Source: Conchocele bisecta (Eukaryota; Mollusca; Bivalvia; Lucinida; Thyasiridae). Taken from it: 64,000 nt of DNA. Of this stretch, positions 19,272 to 29,107 are shown piece by piece; positions within the stretch are counted from its first letter, which is position 1; each line of letters opens with the position of its first letter. The position numbers were made by a program, and so were the translations under genes. Under the pieces are notes generated by a model. The model was not told where the DNA came from, made no database searches, and saw nothing but the letters and a program-made list of their open reading frames with translations. Where the stretch lies: positions 83,277,488-83,341,487 of the forward strand of contig CM055271.1 of the NCBI GenBank assembly GCA_029237695.1, in the 5' to 3' direction.

Positions 19272-19572
19272 ATAATTATGCATACGTTTAATCATCAAAT
19301 ATATGCAGTCGTTAGTTCTATATGAAATATCAAATGTTTTGCAAAATAAATGATTACTCCCTCAAAGTATACTTTGTTAGAAAAGTATACTTTGCAATGT
19401 TGGTGAAATAGGCTACAGTTCACAGTGGTTTAGTCGATTTTATTAGACAATTGCGGCTTTGACTGGAGACATTTGATTGAAGGCATGTCAGTCTAGCTCA
19501 TGAAACTGTAGCATGCTCGGCCTATGGCTGTTGTGACTGGAGAAATTGGACTTATGGCCTTTCTGCCAGTCT

Positions 19573-20115
19573 ACTGTCTGTTTCACGAAACCTGCCCGAA
19601 TTTTAAGGCCATATAAACAATGCAAACATAATATTTGTTTCGATAATATTAAATTTTATCAAAATTTAAGAATGAGCCTTCATTTCATTTCGTGAAATTT
19701 GGTCATATATTGATTTTATTACGAAAAATGAGTTCTCTATGGGAATTTAACATGGGGAAAAAGAGGTGGAGAACATGGAGGACGAGTAGAAAAACGAATT
19801 TTGAAATTGATTCTGAAATCTAGCTAGATAGCTTGGAAATGATCTAACTAAGAAAACAAAAGTTACATTTTGAAAATCGGTAAACTATTTCTGAAATTAG
19901 AACAATTTCCCCATGTTAAATTCCCATAGACATCTGGGATTTAACATTTGGAAATTGTTTTTTCGCAATAAAATCTATATTGGACCAAATTTCGCGAAAT
20001 AAAAAGTAGGCTCATTCTTAAATGTTGCTGTAATTTAATATCATCGACAAATATACTGTTTTTGCATTAATATTGATATAGCCGTACAATGTTGGCAGGT
20101 TTTGTGAAACAGACA
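19573..20115. mobile_element. Family J long foldback element (copy 2)
   Basis: Starts CTGTCTGTTTCACGAAACCT and ends GGTTTTGTGAAACAGACA. Shares the TTACGAAAAATGAGTTCTC, GAATTTAACATGGGG and GATCTAACTAAGAAAACAAA blocks with copy 1 and the arm symmetry with both other copies. Confidence 0.68.
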
Positions 20116-20776
20116 ATAATCGCTTTCTGCTATCATACGAGTGAAGGGGTCAGTGGAAAAAAAGGGGCTACTAGTAATCACTTATGGACCTTCTTCCACT
20201 TCAGTCGAAACCGTGTGTATGATTCGGTTATGTGTTTGAAACATACGGATGTTTCACCGCCCACTAAATAGCGGATGCGCATGTTGAGCTGTGTCTACAA
20301 ATGCCGTAAGCCCCATTTCTCCAATCAGGCTCAATCATACTCAGTGGGAAACGAACATTATCACAGGCCTGTAGCGGTGAATAAAATAATGCCACGGTGG
20401 ACTTTTGAGCGGGGGCTCTGGGGGCCCTCCCCAAGAACAAAATTCAACATGGAGCCCTCAAAATAATGTTTCCTGCGTTTCAAAATAGTGCCACGGCTTG
20501 GTGGCTTATTTGGCAATAAGGCCCTAAGGTGGTGTCTACGGCCGGTGTATCATCGGATGTCTTTCTATATTTGTGTCAGTATTCAGCAACAAATAATAAC
20601 ATGGTTTGGCAACACACGAGAATCGTCTCCATTGGAGACGATTCTCGTGTGCTGTCAAAACACGTACATTTGGTTGTTAATATATATTGAAAAAACACAC
20701 GTAGCTGACGAAACAATTTGCCTCACCGCTTTAAATGTTAACCAAGCCGATGATGGATGTGTTGACATCTTGTCTT

Positions 20777-21711
20777 TATGGAACGCCAAATCTACATAAA
20801 CTCAAATATATATTGCTAGCCACAAATATTTGGAGCTAGCAATAAATATTTGGAGAGCTCTCGAAATCAATTAATGATATCTCGAAATCAATTAATGATA
20901 TCTCGAAATCATTTGGAGAGCTCTCGAAATCATTTGGAGCGAGCAATATAACATTTGATTTGGAGAGCTCTCGAAATCAATTAATGATATCTCGAAATCA
21001 TTTAGAGAGCTCTCGAAATCATTTGTAGCGAGCATTATATAACTTGATTTCGAGAGCTCTCCAAATCAAAGCTATATAATGCTCGCTACAAATGATTTCG
21101 AGAGCTCTCTAAATGATTTCGAGATATCATTAATTGATTTCGAGAGCTCTCCAAATGATTTCGAGAGCTCTCCAAATCATTTAGAGATAGCTCCAAATGA
21201 TTTAGAGAGCTCTCCAAATCAAGTTATATAATGCTCGCTACAAATGATTTCGAGAGCTCTCTAAATGATTTCGAGATATCATTAATTGATTTCGAGAGCT
21301 CTCCAAATGATTTCGAGAGCTCTCCAAATGATTTAGAGATAGCTCCAAACAAATGATTTCGAGAGCTCTCCAAATGATTTAGAGATAGTTCCAAATGATT
21401 TAGAGAGCTCTCCAGATCAAAGTTATATAATGCTCGCTACAAATGATTTCGAGAGCTCTTTAAATGATTTAGAGATATCATTAATTGATTTCGAGAGCTC
21501 TCCAAATGATTTAGAGAGCTCTCCAAATCAAATGTTATATAATGCTCGCTCCAAATGATTTCGAGAGCTCTCCAAATGATTTCGAGATATCATTAATTGA
21601 TTTCGAGAGCTCTCCAAATGATTTCGAGAGCTCTCCAAATATTTATTGCTAGCTCCAAATATTTGTTGCTAGCAATATATATATGAGTTTATGTAGATTT
21701 GGCGTTCCATA
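20777..21711. mobile_element. 935-bp TIR element made of palindromic word arrays, 6-bp TSD
   Basis: Terminal inverted repeats TATGGAACGCCAAATCTACA plus TAAACTCA(A/T)ATATATATTGCTAGC are ~44 bp, near perfect, flanked by TGTCTT (20771-20776 and 21712-21717). Tandem unit 2 at 22300-22327 shows the empty site (CATCTTGTCTTGCTC). The interior is a dense array of GAGAGCTCTC and GAGATATC separated by AAATGATTTC/AAATCATTT, with ATTAATTGAT and TATATAATGCTCGCT spacers, and changes orientation near 21040. No ORF. Superfamily not assigned. Confidence 0.78.
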
Positions 21712-22422
21712 TGTCTTGCTCAAATATATACCACTTTGAAGGTATATGTATACAAATAGTTGTGTTGATATTGACCAATTTACAATATCTTTTTATATAA
21801 ATATATATACTCAACCGATTTAAAAACGCAACAAGGAAGTACACATGTTACTATATGCCACCGAAAACTATCGTTGCGGTGGCATATAGTGTTTACCCTG
21901 TCCGTCCGTCCGTCCGGTCCGGTCCGGTCCGTCCGTCCGTCCGTCCGTCCATCTGTCAGTAGACAATTTTCCTTGTCCGGCGAACTACTTCTACAGTTTT
22001 TGGCCGATTCTCTTCATACTTGGTATACATCCCAACCATCAATTGCAGGAGTGCGTAACGTAAAAATAATTCGCTGTCCCACGCAGTTATGTCCCTTTTT
22101 CGACTCTGAAAATATTTTTTCCTCAATCACTAAGTCAATGCTTGATGTTGTATTCGTGAATGCTCCATTGGAGACGATTCTCGTGTGCTGTCAAAACACG
22201 TACATTTGGTTGTTAATATGTATTGAAGAAACGCACGTAGTGGACGAAACAATTTGCCTCACCGTTGTAAGTGTTAACCAGCCGATAGTGGACGTTTTTG
22301 ACATCTTGTCTTGCTCAAATATATACCACTTTGAACGTATATGTATACAAATAGTTGTGTTGATATTGACCAATTTACAATATTATTTTATATAATATAG
22401 GGTTAACTGTATTGTCATCTTC

Positions 22423-22541
22423 AAATTTGCGGCGAATATCAGAAAATGATAGGTCGGAAAATATGTTTAATGGCGACGCGCTAGCGGAGCCATTAAACAT
22501 GTTTTGCGACCTATCATTTTCTGATATACACCGCAAATTTC
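22423..22541. repeat. Foldback insertion in tandem unit 2
   Basis: Arms AAATTTGCGGCGAATATCAG with AAAATGATAGGTCG and complement, around GGCGACGCGCTAGCGGAGCC. Absent from unit 1, so inserted after the duplication or lost from unit 1. Confidence 0.58.
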
Positions 22542-23086
22542 AAAATTACAATGCGGTTAGCCTATTTATAATGCACTCCTTTACTACTGGCGTAGGAATA
22601 CATATTGAAATAATTTGCGACCGTTCATCAACAATGATATACCTGTAATGTATGACCGTCAGCATTAGAAATATCTATACTCAACCGATTTAAAAACGCA
22701 ACAAGGAACTAAACATGTTATTATGACACCGCAACGATAGTTGTCGGTGGCATATAGTGTTTACCCTGTCCGCCCGTCTGTTCGTCTGTCAGTCAGTAGA
22801 CACTTTTCCTTGTCCGGCGAACTACTTCTACAGCGTTTGGCCGATTCTCTTCATACTCGGTATACATCACAACCATCAAATGCAGGAGTGCGTAACCTAA
22901 TATTTTTCGCTGTCCCACCGATCCATCCGCAGTTATGCCCCTTTTTCGACTCTGAAATGATTGCTGCTGTGTTCATGAATGCTCAACAGCGGTGGCATTT
23001 TAATAATCCGAAATCGATACACCATAATGACGTAGTACACTGCAGTCACGTGAATGATCACATACACGTAGAAGTGTCCAATAACT

Positions 23087-23489
23087 GGGGAATCGTAGCT
23101 AGTTATTTCCCTTTGCAAATCTATTTATAGAGATCCGGTCTCATGCTGTATTTCAGCGTTTATTTCTTACTGAACAGTTACAAAAAAATGAGTTCTGCGA
23201 ACAGAGTAGACCCAGATCAGACTGCACATCTGTGCAATCTGATCTGAGTTTACACTGTTTGCAATACCATTAATAAGTGTGAAAATATGAATCTGGCAAA
23301 TAATGCCGTCCCGGATCAGATTGCGCAGATATGTAGGATGATCTGGGTCAACGCTAGTCAAAATCATAATAATTGCTCCTTTTTATAACAAACCATGCAA
23401 CATTCGCCCTTTTACAAGCAATAAGCCCCTAAATTACACAATTTGGACCGGATTTCTATAAATAAATTCAACGTAGCTACGATCCCTTA
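23087..23489. mobile_element. MITE family C, copy 2
   Basis: Termini GGGGAATCGTAGCTAGTTAT and GTAGCTACGATCCCTTAC. Contains GGACCGGATTTCTATAAATA and the CAGATCAGACTGCACATC hairpin; inverse orientation to 4473-4871. Confidence 0.6.
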
Positions 23490-23691
23490 CTGCGATTACA
23501 CGGTTGAACCATTGACAATCCAGTGTATTGTGAGTATTTTAAAGTTTATACTTTCTCTAACTGGGTACCACGGCTATGAAGCTTCAAAGCAAGTGACGAA
23601 ACCAACGTTTTCCGCATCATCACGAACGTCGCTACAAGATAACGCTCAAATATGAGACACGACGTGCTATTTTAGAACTATTTTCCGTAAA

Positions 23692-23858
23692 TGGCGTCAA
23701 AAGTTGACAACATTTACAGAGTACATGCGGAATATCATTCCGCATGTACTCTGTAAATGTTGTCAACTTTTGACGCCTTTTTTTACAACATTTACAGAAT
23801 ACATGCGGAATATCATTCCGCATGTACTCTGTAAATGTTGTCAACTTTTGACGCCATT
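23692..23858. repeat. Duplicated hairpin (GTCAAAAGTTGACAACATTT)
   Basis: The hairpin TTGACAACATTTACAGAGTA / CATGCGGAATATCATTCCGC with its complement occurs twice in tandem, separated by TTTTTTT. Outer arms TTCCGTAAATGGCGTCAAAA and complement span both. Related to family H. Confidence 0.62.
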
Positions 23859-23877
23859 TACGGAAAATATTGTAAAT

Positions 23878-24033
23878 ATATAGTAAGTACATTGTTAGTG
23901 CCGTCGAATATAAAATATATTCGGTTGAGCCTTAGACAGCTATATTGGGGCGAGCTTTAACGAGCCCCTATAAAGTTGTCGGGGCAAACCGAATATAATT
24001 TTATATTCGACGGCACTAATCATGTATTTAATT
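23878..24033. mobile_element. Family D foldback element, copy 1
   Basis: Arms GTGCCGTCGAATATAAAATA and complement, with inner CTTAGACAGCTATATTGGGG. Copies 2 and 3 are at 24690-24840 and 27252-27401. All have GTAAATACATG-like outer flanks. Confidence 0.62.
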
Positions 24034-24036
24034 TTT

Positions 24037-25347
24037 ATACCGCAACCAGTGTCTGAAGTAACCTAATAAAGGGGGCCGAATAAACATCATCTATATTCGC
24101 TACTAACCGTATATACATCAAAGTAGCATAATAAACTTGCACTTTTGTTTTGGTGCTCAGTTTGCATATAATTACAATGTAACCGGGTACCAGCCGTACT
24201 AGCTTTATTTTCTCAACTTTGACCTCTCGTCATGTGACCAGTGGGTTCAAAGTAGCAACGGAAAAAGTGTCTCACTTCACCTCAATAGTGTAATTTTAGA
24301 ATTACTGGACCGATTTTCACAAACTAAATCTTGTTTTCTTAGACCATTTCCAAGCTGTCTGGCCGGGTTTCGGAGTGAATTTCTAAAGAAGTTGTTTTTC
24401 GACCAGCTTCTCGAGCTCCTCCACCTTGTCAAAACTGTCCCACTCCAAATCGATTTTTCACAATCATTTCAGAATTACCGGACCGATTTGAACAAACTAG
24501 CTCTTGTTTTCTTATTTGGATCATTTCCAAGGTAGCTAGCATAGTTTTGGGGTGAATTTCTAAAATAAAATGTTTTCCGTACTGCTCCTTGTCCTCCTCA
24601 TTCAAGACGGCCGTAATGACGTCAGTCAGACAACTTGACGTTACGTCATAAATCAACGTGACGTAAACGTAAAATTGGTTGCGGTATAAAGTAAATACAT
24701 GTTTAGTGCCTTAGAATATAAAATATATTCGGTTTCGCCCCGACAACTTTATTGGGGCTCGCTAAAGCTCGCCCCAATAAATCTGTCTAAGGCTCAACCG
24801 AATATATTTTATATTCTAAGGCACTAACCATGTATTTACTATATACCGCATACTAAACTTAATCGTTTGAACGTGCTTGACGTCGTGTTTTGACGTCATT
24901 CCCTCGCCATACGTCACAAATCTAGCGACGTGTCATGCAAAGCAAAATGGCGGCGTCCACGCTAGGTAGATTCGGTATTGTATCTGATTAAATCTCCGAT
25001 TTATTTACGATGAGCTTCAATATTGGCTGGTTTTAGACTACACAGTTGTCATAATAAGCATTGTAATCATAATGGACATATCCATGTCGTTGGTTACGTC
25101 GCATATACTGTAAAAATGGACAAAATTCAACTGAACAGACAGCGATTTCGATTTTAAAATTCGCCGCCATTTTGAATTTGCTGTTGAGACTGACCAATCA
25201 GAGGCCGCGATTAGGGGTCAAAGGTGAAAAAATAAAGGCAAAAACGGCTCTTCATGTATATTAGGCTACTTCAGGTATATTGGGCTACTTCAAATATAAA
25301 CAGCATTTATTCAACCCCCTTTATACATGGAGCAATGGTTGCGGTAT
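24037..25347. mobile_element. ~1.3-kb element with ATACCGCAACC termini (nested D copy inside)
   Basis: ATACCGCAACCAGTG...AATAAAGGGGG at the left and the complement CCCCCTTTATACATGG...GGTTGCGGTAT at the right suggest termini of a non-autonomous element. A family D copy sits inside at 24690-24840, bordered by GGTTGCGGTATAAAG and ATATACCGCA, so the same terminus sequence also abuts it. No credible ORF. Confidence 0.45.
24690..24840. mobile_element. Family D foldback element, copy 2
   Basis: GTAAATACATGTTTAGTGCC at the left and GGCACTAACCATGTATTTAC at the right, inner GGTTTCGCCCCGACAACTTT. High arm identity. Confidence 0.62.
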
Positions 25348-25410
25348 AAATTTAATGAAATTACGCTGATTTCCGAAGGTACAAATATCGCATGGCGTGT
25401 CTCATATAAG

Positions 25411-25636
25411 TCAGGGACTCGTTTACTAAATTTCGTACGATAAAAGTGATCGTTCGAAGATTTGCATATTTCTCACATGAACGTGTACATGCGGAATGAA
25501 TTATATTCTGCATGTACTCTGAAAGTTGTGTCAACTTCTGAAGTCACTTACGGAAAATATCCCATTTCTGGATGATCCTAAATTTGCACTGACGAACAGT
25601 TTAGTCGTACAAAGTTCAATAAAACGGCCCCCTGAT
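25411..25636. mobile_element. MITE family A, diverged copy
   Basis: TCAGGGACTCGTTTACTAAA TTTCGTACGA at the left and TCGTACAAAGTTCAATAAAA CGGCCCCCTGA at the right, with a GTACATGCGGAATG hairpin of family H type inside. Older than the intronic copies judging by divergence. Confidence 0.5.
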
Positions 25637-25775
25637 CATTAAGCATTTATGATAGCTGATTTCAGTTGATTTGATGTTCACTCCATGTCTACACACAGTA
25701 CACTGAGAGTGAACTTTGTGTCACGTTTTCTCTGCAAGTATATATAATTACAATTGTATATAATTACAATTCCCA

Positions 25776-25975
25776 CGGGAACAAATTGTTATATCGTGGG
25801 AACGAATTGTTAATTCGAGGGAACGATTTGTTAAATTGAGGGGACGATCATTTCGTGGGAACGAATTGTTAATTCGAGGGAACGAATTGTTAATTCGTGT
25901 GAACGAATTGTTATATCGAGGGAACGAATTGTTAAATTGAGGGAACGAATTGTTATTTCGTGGGAACGAATAAAT
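25776..25975. repeat. ~22-bp minisatellite (GGGAACGAATTGTTAATTCG)
   Basis: About nine units of GGGAACGAATTGTTAATTCGA/T with ATATC and AAATTG variants. Each unit is partly self-complementary (GAATTGTTAATTC). No coding potential. Confidence 0.75.
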
Positions 25976-26286
25976 ATGCCTATTTACAGTATTATATACT
26001 TTATATGTTTGCGTGTGCCAAACATTATAATACTATGTTTTTGTATTATTAAGGTTGTTGCACCCTTCTTGTGGCCTCATGTAAAATCTAATAAAAAAAC
26101 CTACTCTTAAACCGATAGCTACTTACACAAATAAACCACATATATGTGTTAAATAAGTCTTTATGCAGATGCTGCCAGCAACATGTACGTTAACCCTTAT
26201 AAAGCTGAATTAAATTTTGTCGTCGACTGTTTATTTTTTAACTTTCATTTTTCTCAATAAAAACATGGTTTGGCAGCACTTCCTAC

Positions 26287-26796
26287 CTTAAAGGTACATG
26301 CCCACTCAGTAGGCACAAACTATTCTTTATATCAGAGACATCATCGGAGACATTTTCTGGCAAAGTAAACATTCATTCACCATTACCATACGTTGTGATT
26401 GGCATTATTATACATTTTATATCAGACGCAAATTTCAACACTGTTATCAGGGGCGATAACCGTGTTTCCTTAAACTGTTAACGGACATTGTTATTTATTC
26501 TCTGTATTTATGTTTTGATGTGGAATGATCATACTTTATAATCTGTTGAAAATAATATTTGTTTATGAGACGCATTGAATTTGTAAAAATAATTAAAAAA
26601 TATGCCTTATTTGCATATGAAAATAGCCTAATACCACCGCGAGTCGCTATCAGTAAAATAAAGATTACTAAATGATTATATCTGTATAGCGGGCACTCGT
26701 AATTTTTAGAACTGGTGGAATAGTGACACAATTATACACTTATTTAATTCCTATAAAGAACATTCTGTGCCTACTGAGTGATTGCACCTTTAAGTG
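26287..26796. mobile_element. Family E element with TIRs
   Basis: Termini TTAAAGGTACATGCCCACTC AGTAGGCAC and GTGCCTACTGAGTGATTGCA CCTTTAA. Reverse-complement match to 3555-3803 and partly to 38976-39130. No ORF of note. Confidence 0.6.
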
Positions 26797-26984
26797 TTGT
26801 CAAACCACGTGTTCGTTGAGCAAAATACAACATATGAAAAAGCAGCAGACGAAATATTGTGCTTACATATAAGTTATTGTTGATATATTGGATGTTTAAG
26901 TAAATGCGAGGGAACGCTAGCACAGAAATATTAAAAAAACATGACGTCATGCTCGTTCAAACGATTAAGTTCAGTATGCGGTAT

Positions 26985-27137
26985 AAATAGAGAATAGTAG
27001 GTTAGTGCCGTGAATGGGAAACAATATCTGGCAAGGCTCAGGAAACGGGATGGGCGAGGCTCTGCCGAGCACATCCCGTTTCCGTGCCGCGCCAGATATT
27101 TTTTCCCATTCACGGCACTAACCTACTATTCTATTTA
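26985..27137. mobile_element. Family F foldback element, uninterrupted copy
   Basis: Arms AGAATAGTAGGTTAGTGCCG and complement, centre GGCTCTGCCGAGC. Followed by CCCGTCAACACC and a GTTTCACGGCAC repeat, as in the copy at 5460-5755. It preserves the empty target site for the hAT-like element at 5756. Confidence 0.65.
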
Positions 27138-27251
27138 TCCCGTCAACACCTACAAATGGCTGTAAAATGCAAAAATAGTATTGACTGGATATCAAAAATG
27201 TTTCACGGCACCGTGTTTCACGGCACATACGCACTGTGTTGACGGGATAAA

Positions 27252-27401
27252 TTAAATACGTGATTAGTGCCGACGAAATAAAATATATTCGGTTTCGCCC
27301 CGATAACTTTATAGGGGCTCGCTAAGATTCGCCCCAATAAAACTGTCTAAGGCTCAACCAAATATATATTTTATATTCGACGGCACCAACCACGTATTTA
27401 C
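27252..27401. mobile_element. Family D foldback element, copy 3
   Basis: TTAAATACGTGATTAGTGCC at the left and GGCACCAACCACGTATTTAC at the right; same inner arms as copies 1 and 2. Directly abuts the family F region. Confidence 0.6.
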
Positions 27402-27502
27402 TATTTATACGATAGCTCTAAGTGGGGTAGAGTGTCCTCTCGCCAGGAAACCAGCGAATATTTCGACGTGAATCATGTTACGCTGGCGCAGAGTGCAACA
27501 CT

Positions 27503-28070
27503 ACTGTCTGTTTCACGAAAGCTGCCCAAATTTTACGGCCATATAGACAATTAAAAAACAATATTATTTTCGATAATATTAAATTAAAGGAAAATTTAAG
27601 AATGAGCCTTCTTTTTATTTCGTGAAATTCGTTCAAATATTGATTTTATTACGAAAAATTGATTTGTCTATGGGAATTTAACATGGGGGAACAAGTGGAA
27701 AGGAAGTGTGGGAGGAGACAAAAAACGAAAAATTTTGGAAATTAACTCCGAAACCTGACTAAATAGCTTGGATATGATCTAACTAAGAAAACGAAAGTTA
27801 AATTTTAAAAATCGGTTCAGTATTTCTGAAATTCAAAAACATTTCCCCATGTTAAATCCCCATAGACATCTTCACTCCGTGAAGATGTCTATGGGGATTT
27901 AACATGGGGAAATTGTTTTTTCGCAATAAAATCAATATTTGACCAAATTTCACGAAATAAAAAGAAGGCTGATTCTTAATTTTGCCTTTAATTTAATATT
28001 ATCATAAATCTTGTTTTTAAATTGTTTATGTAGCCGTAAAATTTGGGCAGCTTTCGTGAAACTGACAGTA
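27503..28070. mobile_element. Family J long foldback element (copy 3)
   Basis: CTACTGTCTGTTTCACGAAA at the left and GTGAAACTGACAGTAG at the right. The centre AGATGTCTATGGGGATTTAA and complement is best preserved here. A decayed fragment follows at 28204-28330. Confidence 0.68.
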
Positions 28071-28836
28071 GTGCACATGGTTACGGATATCAAAATGGGG
28101 GCTACAAATAGATTTTTTTTAAATATTTTTTTATTTGTTGACCGATTTTCAAAATCTATTTTTCGTTTTCTTAATTACATCATTTTCAAGCTATATCGCC
28201 AGGTTAAATTCCCATAGGAAAATCGTTTTTTCGCAATAAAATCAATATTTGATGAAATGTCATCAAATAATTTTTTTTGGGGAGGGTGACTTTTTTGTTA
28301 TTGATAAAAAAAGTAATTACATTTAAATATTTTTTATATTTAATGTGTTTAATAGCCAAACGTTCGTCCGCAGCAAACCGGTGAACAGACGTAGTGCACA
28401 TGGTTACGGACATCAAGATCCATTTTTGCCCGACGTCAGCATAGCTACTTCAGCCAATGTATGGCGAACAGCGTAGACCCTGATCAGACAGATTTGCCAA
28501 ATTGGGGTTACGCTAGTCGCAAACCTAAGGCCCCGTCATCGACCGGCGACATAATTATCATCAATACAGTATATCCTCTCTAAACCGGACGCCCTGGTGA
28601 CCCCATTGTTTTTAAATTAGATGGATTTCCCTGTCATGTATGTAATTGCTGTATCTGTTCATGATTGAAAATGACAAAAACTGTTCATGTAGTGCTTAAT
28701 TACAATGGAGCCTCTCTAAACCGGACACCTTCACGACCACATTGTGTTTAATTTAGATAGGTTGCACTGTCATTTATGTCATTGTCGTGTCTGTTCATGA
28801 TTGGAAATGACAAAAACTGTTCATGAAGTGCTTAAT

Positions 28837-28909
28837 TACAGTGGAGCCTCTGTAAACCTGACACCCTGTGGACCTCCCAGTGTGTCCGGTTTACAGAGGC
28901 TCCACTGTA
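28837..28909. mobile_element. TA-flanked MITE, Tc1/mariner-like
   Basis: TACAGTGGAGCCTCTGTAAA and TTTACAGAGGCTCCACTGTA are perfectly inverted. Two decayed neighbours at about 28565-28610 and 28700-28800 share TCTCTAAACCGGAC and the flank CATGATTGAAAATGACAAAA, suggesting local tandem duplication. Confidence 0.65.
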
Positions 28910-29107
28910 TGTACATGATCATTATTAAAGACCGAGACAACAAGCCTTCTGTCTACCTTGTTCACGATTGCCGATATGCCGGAATCCCGATAGTCTTGAT
29001 TTCAAGGTACATGATCACGTGGTTACAACAACAACAATTACTGAAACTTCCAGAAGCGCCTCCGTTTCAAAGTACGTATTTTGTTATATTGCCATTAGTA
29101 TGCAACG

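Larger units (their letters stand above)
17940..19416. mobile_element. 1.48-kb TIR element (GTAGCCTATTTCAC termini)
   Basis: 60-bp terminal inverted repeats with a single mismatch. They begin GTAGCCTATTTCACCAACAT and end with the exact complement; the inner part has AAAGTATACTTT twice. The first 14 bases equal those of the Harbinger-type element at 35664. Inside are three ~184-bp direct repeats (18110-18680), two ~165-bp repeats (18690-18955) containing CTCTGCAACTGCTTC, a (CCGT)n run and a small palindrome. No transposase. No clear target duplication. Confidence 0.7.
20626..22990. repeat. Tandem duplication of a ~0.6-kb unit
   Basis: The block CCATTGGAGACGATTCTCGT ... GACATCTTGTC, then CTCAAATATATACCACTTTG, then CCGATTTAAAAACGCAACAA, then GGTGGCATATAGTGTTTACC, then TTCCTTGTCCGGCGAACTAC occurs twice. 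Unit 1 starts near 20626, unit 2 near 22163. Unit 1 is split by the 935-bp element at 20777; unit 2 is split near 22400-22660 by a foldback. The GTCCG-rich part resembles a familiar bivalve repeat. Spurious ORFs cover both units. Confidence 0.7.

Noticed and set aside
20815..21660. CRISPR or simple satellite reading of the GAGAGCTCTC array
   Set aside because: Spacers are themselves repeats and the array lies strictly between TIRs and TSDs, so a transposon body fits better.
21874..22395. 173-codon ORF starting MRWHIVFTLSVRPSGPVRS
   Set aside because: It lies in the tandem-duplicated GTCCG-rich repeat; the other unit does not keep the frame and no domain is seen.
25776..25975. Possible CRISPR-like array (22-bp repeats)
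   Set aside because: Units are contiguous with no unique spacers, and the window is eukaryotic; it is a minisatellite.
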